Shown in pieces: positions 17,494-26,799 of a stretch of DNA of 64,000 nt. Below the pieces are notes generated by a model that was given only the letters and a program-made list of their open reading frames with translations, was not told where the DNA came from and ran no database searches. The stretch comes from Ktedonobacteraceae bacterium (GTDB lineage Bacteria > Chloroflexota > Ktedonobacteria > Ktedonobacterales > Ktedonobacteraceae): assembly GCA_035653615.1 (NCBI GenBank), contig DASRBN010000035.1, positions 1-64,000 of the forward strand, in the 5' to 3' direction. Positions within the stretch are counted from its first letter, which is position 1. Every line of letters starts with the position of its first letter. Both the position numbers and the translations under genes were made by a program.

Positions 17494-18288
17494 ATGAATC
17501 TGGGCTTACACGGAAAAGTGGCGCTGGTGACAGCCGCCAGCAAAGGGCTTGGTCGCGCATGCGCTCTGACACTCGCGGCTGAGGGTGCGCAGGTCATGAT
17601 CGCCGCTCGTCATCAAGAGGCACTGCTCCTCACCGCACGCGAAATCGGGGAGAGGACAGGGAGGAGGGTGTACACCTATCCTACTGATCTGAGCAAGCGG
17701 GAGGATATAGGGGCTCTGGTGACGAAAACATTGGAGGCTTTTGGCGGCATTGACATCCTCGTTCACAATACGGGCGGTCCACCTGTCGGAACGTTTGCAG
17801 ATGTTTCTGATGAGCAGTGGCAAGCGGCGTTTGAAACTGAACTGCTCAGCGCCGTCCGTCTCATCCGCCTGACCTTGCCCACTATGCGGCAGCGAGGTGG
17901 TGGGCGCATCATCCACATCGTCAGTACATCGGTCAGGCAACCAAGCGAGGGTCTCGTTCTGGCCAATGCCATTCGTCCTGGGGTGGTGGGGCTGGCAAAG
18001 ACTCTCGCGCTTGACCTTGCCCCGGAGCACATTACCGTGAACACGGTCTGCCCTGGACGGGTCCTCACCGATCGCCTGCGCTACGGAGGAGGTGTGCGAG
18101 CCAGAATGGCGCAGGGGATGTCGGAAGAACAAGCCTTGCAAGAGATGGTCCAGGCGATCCCGATGGGACGAGCTGGCCGCCCCGAAGAGGTCGGAGCGCT
18201 CGTCGCCTTTCTCGCCTCTGAGCAGGCGGCCTATATCACGGGCACGACGATGGTGATCGATGGAGGATTCGTGCGGAGTATCTGGTAG
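17494..18288 (+). CDS. SDR-family oxidoreductase with altered active site
   Basis: A 264-residue short-chain dehydrogenase. The cofactor loop is TAASKGLGRA, followed by HNTGGPP in the NNAG position and the C-terminal ITGTTMVIDGGF typical of FabG-like proteins. The usual catalytic Y-x-x-x-K is not present: the corresponding stretch reads GLVLANAIRPGVVGLAKTLA, with Asn-Ala-Ile-Arg where Tyr...Lys is expected. A recognised SDR subgroup has this LxLxNxLR variant, so it may be a real enzyme with different chemistry. GGAGGG precedes the ATG. Probably co-transcribed with the P450. Confidence 0.85.
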   Translation: MNLGLHGKVALVTAASKGLGRACALTLAAEGAQVMIAARHQEALLLTAREIGERTGRRVYTYPTDLSKREDIGALVTKTLEAFGGIDILVHNTGGPPVGTFADVSDEQWQAAFETELLSAVRLIRLTLPTMRQRGGGRIIHIVSTSVRQPSEGLVLANAIRPGVVGLAKTLALDLAPEHITVNTVCPGRVLTDRLRYGGGVRARMAQGMSEEQALQEMVQAIPMGRAGRPEEVGALVAFLASEQAAYITGTTMVIDGGFVRSIW

Positions 18289-18323
18289 GGTGTGCTTCGA
18301 GCAAGAAGAGGAGTTTGGCAGAG

Positions 18324-19118
18324 ATGATTCACAAACCAGAATCGTGGGCGTCAAAATACGCGGAGCCATTTCAGGACAAGAGCGTCGTAGAGGCCTATCG
18401 CCATCGCCCGCCCTATCCGCCTGAGGTCTTCGAGATCCTGGCAGGACTCCTCACCGCTCTGCCTCCGTCTTCCCGTCGCGTTCTCGATGTTGGCTGCGGT
18501 ACCGGCAACATCGCACGCCATCTTGTAGACCACGTCGAGCAGGTGGACGCGGTTGACTGCTCATGGTTAATGATCGAGCAGGGCAAAGCTCTTCCCAATG
18601 GCGACCATCCCCGCTTACGCTGGCTGTATGGGCGCGTTGAGGATGTTGTGCTCGATCCTCCCTATGCGCTGGTAACGGCGGGCGAGAGCCTGCACTGGAT
18701 GGAGTGGAGCATCGTGCTGCCGCGTTTTCACGAGGTATTGCTCCCAGCAGGGTACCTGGCAATTCTGGATCACGTCATGATACCCGAACCCTGGTCGCTC
18801 CTGGGCGAGATCCTGACACGATATCGCACCAATAGCTCTGCTGGGCCCTACAACATGCTCGCAGCGTTGGAGAAGCAGGGCTTATTCCAGAAAGTGGGTG
18901 AGAAGACGACCGAGCCAATCTCGTTTGTGCAATCAGTCGAGGACTTCATCGAGTCGTATCATTCGCGCAGTGGCTTCTCCCGGGAGCGCATGGGACCCGT
19001 GCAGGCCGAGGCCTTTGACCAGGAGGCGAGAAGCATCCTGCAAGAGGTGTATGGCGAGGGTGTCATCGCTTTTCAGGTGGCGGGAAGAATCGCCTGGGGT
19101 TATCCAGGAACTGGATGA
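18324..19118 (+). CDS. Class I SAM-dependent methyltransferase
   Basis: A 264-residue methyltransferase with motif I VLDVGCGTGNIARHLVDHV, acidic residue in VDAVDCS, and the ESLHWM segment typical of the small-molecule methyltransferase-11/25 type. I prefer the ATG at 18324, 11 bases after AGAGGAG; a TTG three codons upstream is too close to that site. It sits in the P450-SDR operon. The substrate cannot be inferred. Confidence 0.8.
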   Translation: MIHKPESWASKYAEPFQDKSVVEAYRHRPPYPPEVFEILAGLLTALPPSSRRVLDVGCGTGNIARHLVDHVEQVDAVDCSWLMIEQGKALPNGDHPRLRWLYGRVEDVVLDPPYALVTAGESLHWMEWSIVLPRFHEVLLPAGYLAILDHVMIPEPWSLLGEILTRYRTNSSAGPYNMLAALEKQGLFQKVGEKTTEPISFVQSVEDFIESYHSRSGFSRERMGPVQAEAFDQEARSILQEVYGEGVIAFQVAGRIAWGYPGTG

Positions 19119-19130
19119 AGAAAGAACAAG

Positions 19131-20201
19131 ATGTCGTTGGAGGAATATGTGCAGGCCGCTCCCAAGGCCGAGTTGCACGTCCACCTGGAGGGAGCTATTC
19201 AACCGGCAACTGCCCTCGAGCTTGCACAACGCAACAAGGTACCGCTGCCCATTGAAACAGAAGGGGAACTGCGACACCTGTTCGCCTATCGCGACTTTGA
19301 CCACCTCATTGAAATCTTTCTGATGGTCACACGCTGCCTGAAAACGCGCGAGGACTACGAGCAGATCGTCTACGAACTCGGGGCAAGGATGGCAGAGCAA
19401 CATATCCGCTATGCTGAGGTGACGGTGACACCAAGCACGCATCATCTGCTTGGCGTGCCGCACGACGTCTACTTCTCCGGCATGCACCGCGGGAGGGCGC
19501 GTGTGCAAGATGACTTCCATGTCGAGATCAATTGGATCTTCAACATTGTGCGCCAGTGGAATGATTCCACGCACACGTGGCCCATGGCAGATTAGACCGG
19601 CGTGGCGATTGAGGGAAAGGATGACGGCGTGGTGGCGCTCGGACTGGCGGGAGCAGAAGCAGGGGCGCCTCCCGAACCTTTCGCACTCTACTTCGAACGG
19701 GCACGCAGCGCCGGATTACATAGCGTCCCGCACGCAGGTGAATTCGCCGGACCAGAGAGCATCTGGGGAGCGCTCACTGCGCTTGGCGCTGAGCGGATTG
19801 CACATGGAGTCCGTGCCATAGAAGACCCGACGCTCGTGAACTATCTCGCGCAACATCATATCCCCTTGGACATCACGCCAACCAGCAACCTCCTCCTTGG
19901 GATCTATCCTACCTATGTGGCTCATCCGCTGCCACGATTACATGCTGCGGGTATCCCCATCACCGTCAGCACAGATGACCCGGCGCTCTTCCAGACGACG
20001 CTCAATGAGGAAGTCACGCGCTTAGCGACCGACTTTGACCTGGATGTTGCTGCTATCAACGACATTCTCTTGAATGGGATCAGATACAGCTTTCTTCCAG
20101 CACAACGTCGTCAGGAATTGGAGGCAGCATTCCAGTCAGAACGAGCAATCCTGAAGACAAAGCACTCCTCAGGAGACGGCAGTAATTTGCTCAATATCTA
20201 G
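19131..20201 (+). pseudogene. Adenosine deaminase gene interrupted by an in-frame TAG
   Basis: Two parts in one reading frame together make a complete adenosine deaminase-like protein of about 355 residues. The first part has the zinc-binding LHVHLEGA; the second has the HAGE segment (VPHAGEFAGPESIW), ERIAHGVRAI and STDDPALF, all catalytic or metal-site signatures. They are separated only by TAG at 19593-19595, where relatives usually have an aromatic residue. One base change (TAC to TAG) explains it. Either the gene is newly inactivated, the stop is read through, or it is a sequencing error. The 3' end overlaps the convergent nucleotidyltransferase gene by 33 bp. Confidence 0.85.
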
Positions 20202-20675
20202 GTGATCAACTTCTCGGTCAAGCATCGCTTTGTAGGCAAGCAGTTCGTCCTTTGGCATGATCGCGACCTCTACGCCGTAGAGGCGGATGAGGGTAGACGT
20301 GGTGAAATCGATCGGCTGATCTTCCCAGCGACCATCCCGATGGTTATAGAAGCGCGGATGGGTGGTGGACTCAGCGACTTCGATGTGCACTCCCTGGTAG
20401 TTGAGCGCCAGATAGAGGATATCCCACGAAACGCTCCGGTAGGGCGCCCATTCGCGGATGAGATAGGGGTGGATTTCATCCATCACTGCCTGGAAATGTG
20501 GGCTATCCTGCAATGAGGCATATATATCGATATCAACCAGCGGGCGTGTCGCTCCATACGCTTTGGCCGCCAACCCTCCACAAATCTGATAGGGAATCGT
20601 GTAGCGGTTGAGCAGGGAGACAATCCAGCCCAGAGCTTGGCCAATTTTCTGGGGATCGTTGGTCACTTCAAGCAT
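20169..20675 (-). CDS. Nucleotidyltransferase-superfamily protein
   Basis: A 168-residue protein with ICGGLAAKAYGATRPLVDID, the G-G-x(n)-D-x-D pattern of the pol-beta/MNT-AbiEii nucleotidyltransferase fold, then YQGVHIEVAES for the third acidic residue and KDELLAYKAML near the C-terminus. Such proteins may be toxins, antibiotic-modifying enzymes or tRNA-modifying enzymes; no partner antitoxin is visible. The ATG at 20675 follows GAAGGAAG; the longer frame would run through its promoter. Confidence 0.72.
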   Translation of the reverse strand: MLEVTNDPQKIGQALGWIVSLLNRYTIPYQICGGLAAKAYGATRPLVDIDIYASLQDSPHFQAVMDEIHPYLIREWAPYRSVSWDILYLALNYQGVHIEVAESTTHPRFYNHRDGRWEDQPIDFTTSTLIRLYGVEVAIMPKDELLAYKAMLDREVDHLDIEQITAVS

Positions 20676-20780
20676 GGCATACTTCCTTCGTTTTGCTCCA
20701 TAGTGTACCTTGTGCGATGCTAGCTGCGTTTCTCCTTTGATCGGAAAGCGAGAGGTTGCTTTACTCCTGTCTCTATAACG

Positions 20781-20834
20781 AGTATACTTGAAAGCGAGAA
20801 AAGACACGTATCAAGCAATTAACATTTACACTTT
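20781..20834 (-). promoter_or_regulatory. 11-bp-phased promoter of the nucleotidyltransferase gene
   Basis: On the minus strand: a weak AAAGTG (20834), GTTAAT (20823), GATACG (20812), then TATACT at 20786, 26 bp after the last hexamer. Confidence 0.6.
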
Positions 20835-21020
20835 CCTCAGTGGCCCTGATGGTCCATGTACTCACCTCAGCGAGGAGGAAAGCAATGTTTTACTGCTTCC
20901 AAATGATCATCTCCACAAGCAACGTATGCCGATCGGTACCGGAGCCTGGCAAGAAGCGCTAGGCCGCTTTCAACCCCGCTCCACAGAGGGCAATAATCAC
21001 AAGCTCATTTGAGGCCGAGT

Positions 21021-21197
21021 TCAAAACATTCTGATTTTCTTCGCTGATCGGTTTCGAACTGGACATCTTTTATCTCTCATTGTAGAGGACAACGCTTCTG
21101 CTTTACTCCTTCTCGCTCTGTTTCCCCCTGACTTGCCGCAAAAACGAGCGCTTCCCGGAAGCTCTGCTCCACACACGCGGCACCGAATGATTCCCAT
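21021..21197 (-). pseudogene. Zinc-ribbon fragment
   Basis: About 58 residues beginning MGIIRCRVCGAELPGSARFC, then GKSGG. This is the start of a zinc-ribbon domain of the kind found at the N-terminus of larger proteins, but the fourth ligand is Ser instead of Cys and the rest is low-complexity basic sequence. It lies just outside the 5' side of nothing recognisable and directly downstream of the transporter gene. It is probably a remnant. Confidence 0.4.
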
Positions 21198-21215
21198 TCC
21201 TACCAAACTTACAGG

Positions 21216-22766
21216 CTAACTCCTACTTGCTTGAGATGCCTGCGTCTCCTGTGGCATTTGTCTACATACGAAGCGAGGATGGCATGCCGCATACGTGACG
21301 CATGCCGAAAACAGGCCTACGCTCGCAAAGACGGCCGCGCACACCCATGCTGCCCCGGATGCATCAACGGCCTGAAGTATGAAGGAATGACCTCTCATGG
21401 CTCCAGAGACCTGGAGGTGCCCAGTAAAGACGCTGACCAGGATGGCGACTCCGAGGACGAACCCGATCTGCCGGAACGTGTTGAAGACCCCGCTGCCTAC
21501 CCCTAGCCGTGCGCGGGGTATATCGGAAAGCGCGATGATGGGCTGGCTGAGGAACACCAGGCCCATCCCGGTCCCCAGTAGCAGGCCACGCCACGCAATA
21601 TCCAGATAGGCTGCATGAGGATTCAGCAGGCACAGCAGACCAAAGCTTACTGCGACCAGCAGCAGACCCGCGATTCCCATCACGTGCGGATTGATCCGCC
21701 TGCTTAATCTCCCAGTGAGCACGGCAACGGCGAAAGCACCAAACGCCATGGGCAAGAGCGCGTAGGCTGTCTGCATCTGGGTATAGCCCTGCGCATTCGT
21801 GAAGGAGAGCACTGCAATCAGATACGCTCCCTGAATGGCAATGCCAAAGAGGAACATCGTGCTATTCGCACCACTAAAGCTGCGGACCGCGAAGAGGCGG
21901 AAGTCGATCATCGGCTCGGGCTTTTTCAACTCAATCGTGATGAAGAGCAGAAAGCTAACCACTGCCCCAGCAAAGAGCGACACGATAGGTATACTTGTCC
22001 AACCCCAGGTATTGCCTTCGATGACGGCCAGCACCAGGCAGAACAGCGCGGCTGAGAGCGTGAGGATCCCAGCGACATCCACGCGCTGACCGGCGTGTGG
22101 ATCGCGTGTCTCGGGCACAAAGCGAGCGATCATCAGCAGCCCCACCAAGCAGAGGGGCAGGTTGACCAGGAAGATCCAGGGCCAGCCGACTGTTTGCACC
22201 AGGAACCCACCCAACACCGGGCCTACTGCATTCGCCAGGGTCGCACACGCTCCCCAGAAACCAACGGCTGCTCCGCGCTTCTCAGGCGGGCAGATCGCTA
22301 GAATAATGGCCAGACTCACCGGAGCCAGTGCCGCAGCGCCGCTCGCCTGTACTGCACGGAACCCGATTAGCCAGCCAATCGCCGGCAAGCCGCTGAACTG
22401 CCCAAATGGCTGTGCCAGGGCGCAGCCGAGAGAAGCCAGGCTGAACAGGCTCATTCCCAGCATGAGGAGGCGTTTGCGTCCATACTGGTCGGTCAACCGC
22501 CCTCCCGTGACGAGCAGCACCGCAAACACCAGATTGTACGCATTCAAGACCCAACTGACCGCAGCCAAATTCGTCTTGAGATTGGTTTGAATGGCAGGGA
22601 TAGCGATATTGACAATCGTCAAGTCCAGTGTGCCCATGAAGTATCCGATGATCACCGCGGCGAGCGCCAACCACAATCTCACTGGTTTCCCGCGTATTGT
22701 CAGAACAGGGGGTGCTACTTGTGGCGATCCACCTGAAGGAAGGGCTGGTTGTTCAGTTTGTGGCAT
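21216..22766 (-). CDS. DHA2-family MFS drug exporter (14 TM)
   Basis: A 516-residue major facilitator of the EmrB/QacA type. The cytoplasmic loop between helices 2 and 3 is GGRLTDQYGRKRLLMLGMSL (MFS motif A), and helix 1 has the GTLDLTIVNIAIPAIQ signature. The helices continue to the C-terminus, and the length fits 14 TM. It would export drugs or metabolites using proton motive force. The start at 22766 follows GAGGTGA; the open frame runs further upstream but has no ribosome site. It is the last gene after the ligase and the FAD oxidase on the same strand. Confidence 0.88.
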   Translation of the reverse strand: MPQTEQPALPSGGSPQVAPPVLTIRGKPVRLWLALAAVIIGYFMGTLDLTIVNIAIPAIQTNLKTNLAAVSWVLNAYNLVFAVLLVTGGRLTDQYGRKRLLMLGMSLFSLASLGCALAQPFGQFSGLPAIGWLIGFRAVQASGAAALAPVSLAIILAICPPEKRGAAVGFWGACATLANAVGPVLGGFLVQTVGWPWIFLVNLPLCLVGLLMIARFVPETRDPHAGQRVDVAGILTLSAALFCLVLAVIEGNTWGWTSIPIVSLFAGAVVSFLLFITIELKKPEPMIDFRLFAVRSFSGANSTMFLFGIAIQGAYLIAVLSFTNAQGYTQMQTAYALLPMAFGAFAVAVLTGRLSRRINPHVMGIAGLLLVAVSFGLLCLLNPHAAYLDIAWRGLLLGTGMGLVFLSQPIIALSDIPRARLGVGSGVFNTFRQIGFVLGVAILVSVFTGHLQVSGAMRGHSFILQAVDASGAAWVCAAVFASVGLFSACVTYAACHPRFVCRQMPQETQASQASRS

Positions 22767-22815
22767 ACACTTCACCTCTTTGTTATGGATGATTGGCTCT
22801 TTGAGGAACTGACTA

Positions 22816-24216
22816 TCATCTTTCCCTCTTCTTTTCGCACAAAACTCCAGGCTGGTACTTTGACGCATGGGCGATATGTGAGACAATCAACGGCGCCTTG
22901 CCACTCGCGTTCCTGGGAATGGCTGCCACATGCTGAATATGGATAGGTGGTACCATCGCTCCTTGCTCAGCCAGTGCCTGCCGCAGTGCCTCAAGCAGGG
23001 GTTCCTCCTTCCATCCCGCAGGTGCTCCGCTCAGGAGTACCTGCAACCGGTCACGCTCCTGCACGATCTGCCACCCACTGACCGGCAGCGTATCCATCAC
23101 CCGGTGAAACACATGGGGAATTACTGCCACCTGCCCACCTGTATGCGCCGGGAAATGCAGCACCTCCGGCGCGCGCCCCTCAATGTCCTCAAGCAGGGCG
23201 AAAGGCCGCCCGCACAGGCAGTGTGTTCGTGAGGAAACGCTGATCCGATCACTCACCTCATAGCGAATAAGCGGCTGCGTGCGGCTGAAAAGGACGGTGA
23301 GCAGCACTTTGTTTCCATATACTCCTACCGGGACTGGACGGTTGTGTGCATCCACCACTTCTACAATGACCAGGTCCTCGAACAAATGCAGGCCGCGATG
23401 GTACTGACACTCCATTGCCATGATGCCTCCTTCCGTGGTGGCGTACATATTGAAGAGGCGTGTGCGCCAGGTCTGCTCAAGGCGTCGTCTCGTGTCTTCC
23501 GTCAGCGTTTCGGACACACTGACGAGGAGCCTGGGGGCGATGTGCAGCCGCCCCTGGTTCTGCTCATCTGCCAGCACGCGCATCATCGAAGGATAGCCTG
23601 CCATCAGGTCTGGCTGCCACTCGTTGAGTTGGCGCACCAGCACCTCCACGGGGTCGCTCGCTGACAGGTGGAGTCTCGGCAGCACTTGCCCATTTACTGC
23701 GATGGGAAGCTGCGACGACATATGCTCGGGAGCGGTCGAGCCAATGACAGCGACTTTGCTTCCTGGTGTTACCCCGGCCCAGGTGGGGAAACGTGAGAGG
23801 CCGACCGAGACAACGGCGCCTTCCGCCGGCCCGCGCAGAAACACGCCGGGCTGTCCCGTGCTGCCGGAAGTGACCATCACCCGGTAGCGGTTGAGAAAGC
23901 GCTCCTGTCCACCTGGATGTGCCAGATAATCCTGGATGTCTTGTAGGTGAAGCGCGCGGTCAGTGACGATGTCGTCGAAGTGTTCCATCAGCATCACCTT
24001 CGTCAGTACAGGCAGTTCCTGCAAGGGACGATCGGTCAGTCCCCGGTGGAAGCGCTGGTAAAAAGGGGAGTGCGCGTAGGCATACTCGCGGCAGGCCCGG
24101 ACAGCACGCGCCTGATACTCCTGCAATTGCTGGCGCGTCCACTGCTCATGCTGCAGGTAGGGATCGGGATCGTTGGCTTGCCATGAACTCAGAGGCGGAA
24201 AAGCGTTGGTTGACAT
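22816..24216 (-). CDS. Phenylacetate-CoA ligase-like (PaaK-family) adenylate-forming enzyme
   Basis: A 466-residue ANL-superfamily protein of the PaaK type. The AMP-binding P-loop is VMVTSGSTGQPGVF, the A5-like motif is NMYATTEGG, and RYEVSDR corresponds to the adenylate-binding Asp region; a CLCGRP stretch follows. The C-terminal PRNASGKAPLI contains the expected catalytic Lys. It probably activates an aryl or short carboxylate as the acyl-AMP, with transfer to CoA or another acceptor. It starts 11 bp after the FAD oxidase ends and is followed by the exporter, so the three likely work on one metabolite. Confidence 0.82.
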   Translation of the reverse strand: MSTNAFPPLSSWQANDPDPYLQHEQWTRQQLQEYQARAVRACREYAYAHSPFYQRFHRGLTDRPLQELPVLTKVMLMEHFDDIVTDRALHLQDIQDYLAHPGGQERFLNRYRVMVTSGSTGQPGVFLRGPAEGAVVSVGLSRFPTWAGVTPGSKVAVIGSTAPEHMSSQLPIAVNGQVLPRLHLSASDPVEVLVRQLNEWQPDLMAGYPSMMRVLADEQNQGRLHIAPRLLVSVSETLTEDTRRRLEQTWRTRLFNMYATTEGGIMAMECQYHRGLHLFEDLVIVEVVDAHNRPVPVGVYGNKVLLTVLFSRTQPLIRYEVSDRISVSSRTHCLCGRPFALLEDIEGRAPEVLHFPAHTGGQVAVIPHVFHRVMDTLPVSGWQIVQERDRLQVLLSGAPAGWKEEPLLEALRQALAEQGAMVPPIHIQHVAAIPRNASGKAPLIVSHIAHASKYQPGVLCEKKRER

Positions 24217-24227
24217 GGGTAGTTCTC

Positions 24228-25586
24228 CTAGCTCGTTGGTGTGATGTTGTGGTTGAGATGAAAGAAGTTCGTGGGGTCATAGGCGTGCTTGACCTGCACC
24301 AGCCGCTCGTAGTTGGGGCCGTAGCTGGCTCGCACGGCTGCCAACTCGTCCCCCTCACTGCCCAGGAAATTTATGTAGGTTCCACTGCTCGCAAATGGCT
24401 CTGTCGCCCTCCAGAGGTTGCGCACCCACTTGATCGTCGTCTCTGCTTCGCGGACCGCATTCTCAGTCCACGAGGCCATGATTTGCAGAGAGTGATACTC
24501 TTTGCGCAGTGCAAAGGCGGTCTCGGTCGAACCGACACGGCTGGCTGCGCCGTGAACATGCTGAAGCACGATTAGCGTCCAGGGCGAAGGACGCGCTGCA
24601 TGAGCCTCGATCATGGCCTCGAATACCTCCTTAGAGAGCGTGGGCAGCGAGTGGGCCTTACTATAGTAGCAGCGCCCGGCTAGGACGAAGGCATCGAGCA
24701 TCGAGATGAGTTCGAGGTAGGACATGGGACGCACCATGTCGGCCAGCGGATTGCTGGCTGTCCTGAGTGGTTCGAGGAACCGTTCGCCTTTCGTCAACGA
24801 CCCACAGGAGCAGACGCCGAGAGCCAGCATCAGCCCATCGGGAGTGCTTGCCAGAGCTACACTAGCCGTCAGTTCGTCGGGAGCGGTGCGCGTGAGATCG
24901 CAGTACAGGCTCAAGACCTCTCTCGCCTGGGACGGCGGATAGATCAGCATGCCTGCCAGTAATGTACTGACCGGGTGTAGTCGGAACTCGAAGGTAGTGA
25001 CAATCCCGAAGTTGCCCCCACCTCCACGCACGGCCCAGAACAGCTCGGGATAGTTGGTAGGGCAGGCCCAAAGGATACGTCCATCGGCGGTGACGATTTC
25101 GACGGCCAGCAGATTATCCAACGTGAGGCCATATTTGCCCATCAACCAACCGGTGCCACCGCCCAGCGTGAGGCCGGCCAGGCCCGTCTCCGAGGCTGTT
25201 CCGACCGGGATGCCTAGCCCGAATTTCTGGATCTCGTGGATGCATTCTCCCAGTGTGGCACCAGCCTGGATGGAAGCGATGCACTTGACCGGATCTACCT
25301 GGATCCGTTTCATCGGCGACAGATCGATGACGAGACCTCCATCGCAGGTTCCGTTACCTGCGAAGCTATGACCGCCACCACGCACAGCCACCTCAAGATA
25401 CTGATCCCGCGCGAACTGCACGGCCCTCACCACGTCAGCCACATCAGCGCAACGGGCAATCAAGGCCGGGTATTTATCGATCATGCCATTCCACACCCGG
25501 CGGGCGCTCTCGTAGGTCTCATCGCCCGGCGTGATCAGTTCGCCGTGGAGATTGGCTTTGAAATTGTGAAGGGTTGTTGGATTCAT
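24228..25586 (-). CDS. FAD-linked oxidase, berberine-bridge (BBE) type, copy 1
   Basis: A 452-residue vanillyl-alcohol-oxidase/PCMH-fold flavoprotein. The N-terminal FAD domain has VAVRGGGHSFAGNGT, whose His is the expected 8-alpha covalent FAD attachment, and GLTLGGGTGWLMGKYGLTLDN. The position used for a second Cys-FAD bond in bicovalent members is not Cys (IPVGTASETG). The C-terminal BBE motif is YDPTNFFHLNHNI. It oxidises alcohols, sugars or amines with O2. Its paralogue begins at 31191. Confidence 0.9.
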   Translation of the reverse strand: MNPTTLHNFKANLHGELITPGDETYESARRVWNGMIDKYPALIARCADVADVVRAVQFARDQYLEVAVRGGGHSFAGNGTCDGGLVIDLSPMKRIQVDPVKCIASIQAGATLGECIHEIQKFGLGIPVGTASETGLAGLTLGGGTGWLMGKYGLTLDNLLAVEIVTADGRILWACPTNYPELFWAVRGGGGNFGIVTTFEFRLHPVSTLLAGMLIYPPSQAREVLSLYCDLTRTAPDELTASVALASTPDGLMLALGVCSCGSLTKGERFLEPLRTASNPLADMVRPMSYLELISMLDAFVLAGRCYYSKAHSLPTLSKEVFEAMIEAHAARPSPWTLIVLQHVHGAASRVGSTETAFALRKEYHSLQIMASWTENAVREAETTIKWVRNLWRATEPFASSGTYINFLGSEGDELAAVRASYGPNYERLVQVKHAYDPTNFFHLNHNITPTS

Positions 25587-25698
25587 AGTCGTCTCAAACA
25601 GAGAAAGATTTCATCCTTTTCTTGCATACAGGAACACATACCTTTGTTCTTTGGCAGGAGAGAGCACAAGCGGGTCTGACTTTACTCTCCTGCATGAG

Positions 25699-25959
25699 TT
25701 ATGCTCTGATCTCCTGCAATTCAGGTTCACGACCTGGCTCTTCAGTACAGTCGGCGAAAAGCTCACTTATTTGCTCAACCGGTTTCATACGAGACCTGCG
25801 TGCAACAAAGAACTTCCCTATCCTGCTCGGCAGGTAGCTTATTCTGCCGTGATGGCCCTGGCCTACCTGGGCAAGCAGACGCTCTTGTTCTGCCTCGCCC
25901 TGCAGGTGTTGACGATGCTCAAGAAGCAGCTTTTCGTGGATTTGGATGTGTGGCATCAT
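25699..25959 (-). CDS. Small hypothetical protein
   Basis: An 86-residue charged protein (MMPHIQIHEKLLLEHRQHLQ, later ADCTEEPGREPELQEIRA). The ATG at 25959 follows AAAGGAGTACACTG and lies ~25 bp downstream of a phased promoter's -10 box, which supports it as a real first gene of the FAD oxidase-ligase-exporter transcript. There is no membrane segment and no family I recognise. Confidence 0.6.
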   Translation of the reverse strand: MMPHIQIHEKLLLEHRQHLQGEAEQERLLAQVGQGHHGRISYLPSRIGKFFVARRSRMKPVEQISELFADCTEEPGREPELQEIRA

Positions 25960-25982
25960 CAGTGTACTCCTTTCACCTGTGG

Positions 25983-26036
25983 AGCATAAGACAAAAACGC
26001 GCATTTCACTTAGCACCGACTTATCATCTCTTCATC
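25983..26036 (-). promoter_or_regulatory. 11-bp-phased promoter of the oxidase-ligase-exporter operon
   Basis: On the minus strand: GATGAA (26036), GATAAG (26025), GCTAAG (26014), then TATGCT at 25988, 26 bp after the last hexamer. Confidence 0.68.
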
Positions 26037-26110
26037 AAGCATTTTCTGTGTGAGAGAGAACAGAGTGATGTCTCTTTCTTCTCACAGTGCTTTCTTGCCC
26101 GCATAGCGGG

Positions 26111-26245
26111 TTAATGAAAGCCGCTCCATTGCCGCCTGCGCTCCCATTCGAGGCTGTCAACCCAGTCCGTGCTATCAAAGCCCCACCGTAGGGCCGCTCC
26201 AGCGAATCCAAGCAGCACAGTGAGCAAGATGATCACGGTCTCCAT
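26111..26245 (-). CDS. 44-residue membrane microprotein
   Basis: This short frame begins METVIILLTVLLGFAGAALR, a single hydrophobic helix, and ends in an acidic/basic tail (DSTDWVDSLEWERRRQ). The ATG is preceded by AAGGAGGG at ideal spacing and the gene is ~140 bp downstream of its own phased promoter. These features make it a likely real single-pass small protein with a cytoplasmic tail. Function unknown; it could be a regulator or stabiliser of a membrane partner. Confidence 0.65.
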   Translation of the reverse strand: METVIILLTVLLGFAGAALRWGFDSTDWVDSLEWERRRQWSGFH

Positions 26246-26385
26246 CGTGCCCTCCTTACAAGTCCAGTTTGCCACTGCTGATCAGATGCTTGAGGAACTC
26301 CCAATGGCGCAAGCAGTGTCGCCCGATCGCTGCACCTGTTTGATACCATTGCCGCAGCCACAGCAGGGCAACGATTTCCTCTTAC

Positions 26386-26451
26386 AGGATACGGGAAAAA
26401 AAGCGCCGCTAACTTAACGCCGACTTATCATCTCTTTAACAAGGTGTTGCT
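26386..26451 (-). promoter_or_regulatory. 11-bp-phased promoter with four hexamers
   Basis: On the minus strand: AGCAAC (26451), GTTAAA (26440), GATAAG (26429), GTTAAG (26418), then TATCCT at 26391, 27 bp after the last hexamer. It would serve the 44-residue protein, and overlaps the 3' end of the upstream gene. Confidence 0.68.
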
Positions 26452-26711
26452 CTAGTCGATGTTCTCCTCCTGCCATCTCCGTAGAGCGCACAAACTTCCT
26501 TCAAAAACATCAGAAAAGAGATATACTCCTGCTTCGGCTCCTTCTCACGCGCTTCCAAGGGCGATACTACCTGCCAGGTCCAGTCATTTTCCTGGATATT
26601 CAACAAGGCATATGCTTCACCCACTGTTGCGACAAAGCGACGGACATGCCAGGTGCGAGACTGTTCGTGCAGCAGAGAGCAATGCAGCACCATCCCCCCT
26701 TGCCCCACCAT
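26436..26711 (-). CDS. Hypothetical 91-residue protein
   Basis: A small protein with FVATVGEAYALLNIQENDWT and a helical middle (YISFLMFLKEVCALYGD). GAGGAGG lies six bases before the ATG, which is strong support for translation. I do not recognise the family. It is divergent from the flavoprotein gene at 26920. Confidence 0.55.
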   Translation of the reverse strand: MVGQGGMVLHCSLLHEQSRTWHVRRFVATVGEAYALLNIQENDWTWQVVSPLEAREKEPKQEYISFLMFLKEVCALYGDGRRRTSTRATPC

Positions 26712-26799
26712 TTTAAGACCTCCTCATCCTCAACCCCACTGATGAGAAGAGGACGAACGGGGCACTGCGCCTGAGAGCCGTCTCGGTCACAGGCGAGTA

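Noticed and set aside
20788-21012. 74-codon plus-strand frame after the nucleotidyltransferase promoter
   Set aside because: It begins inside the minus-strand promoter element and has no ribosome site or family resemblance.
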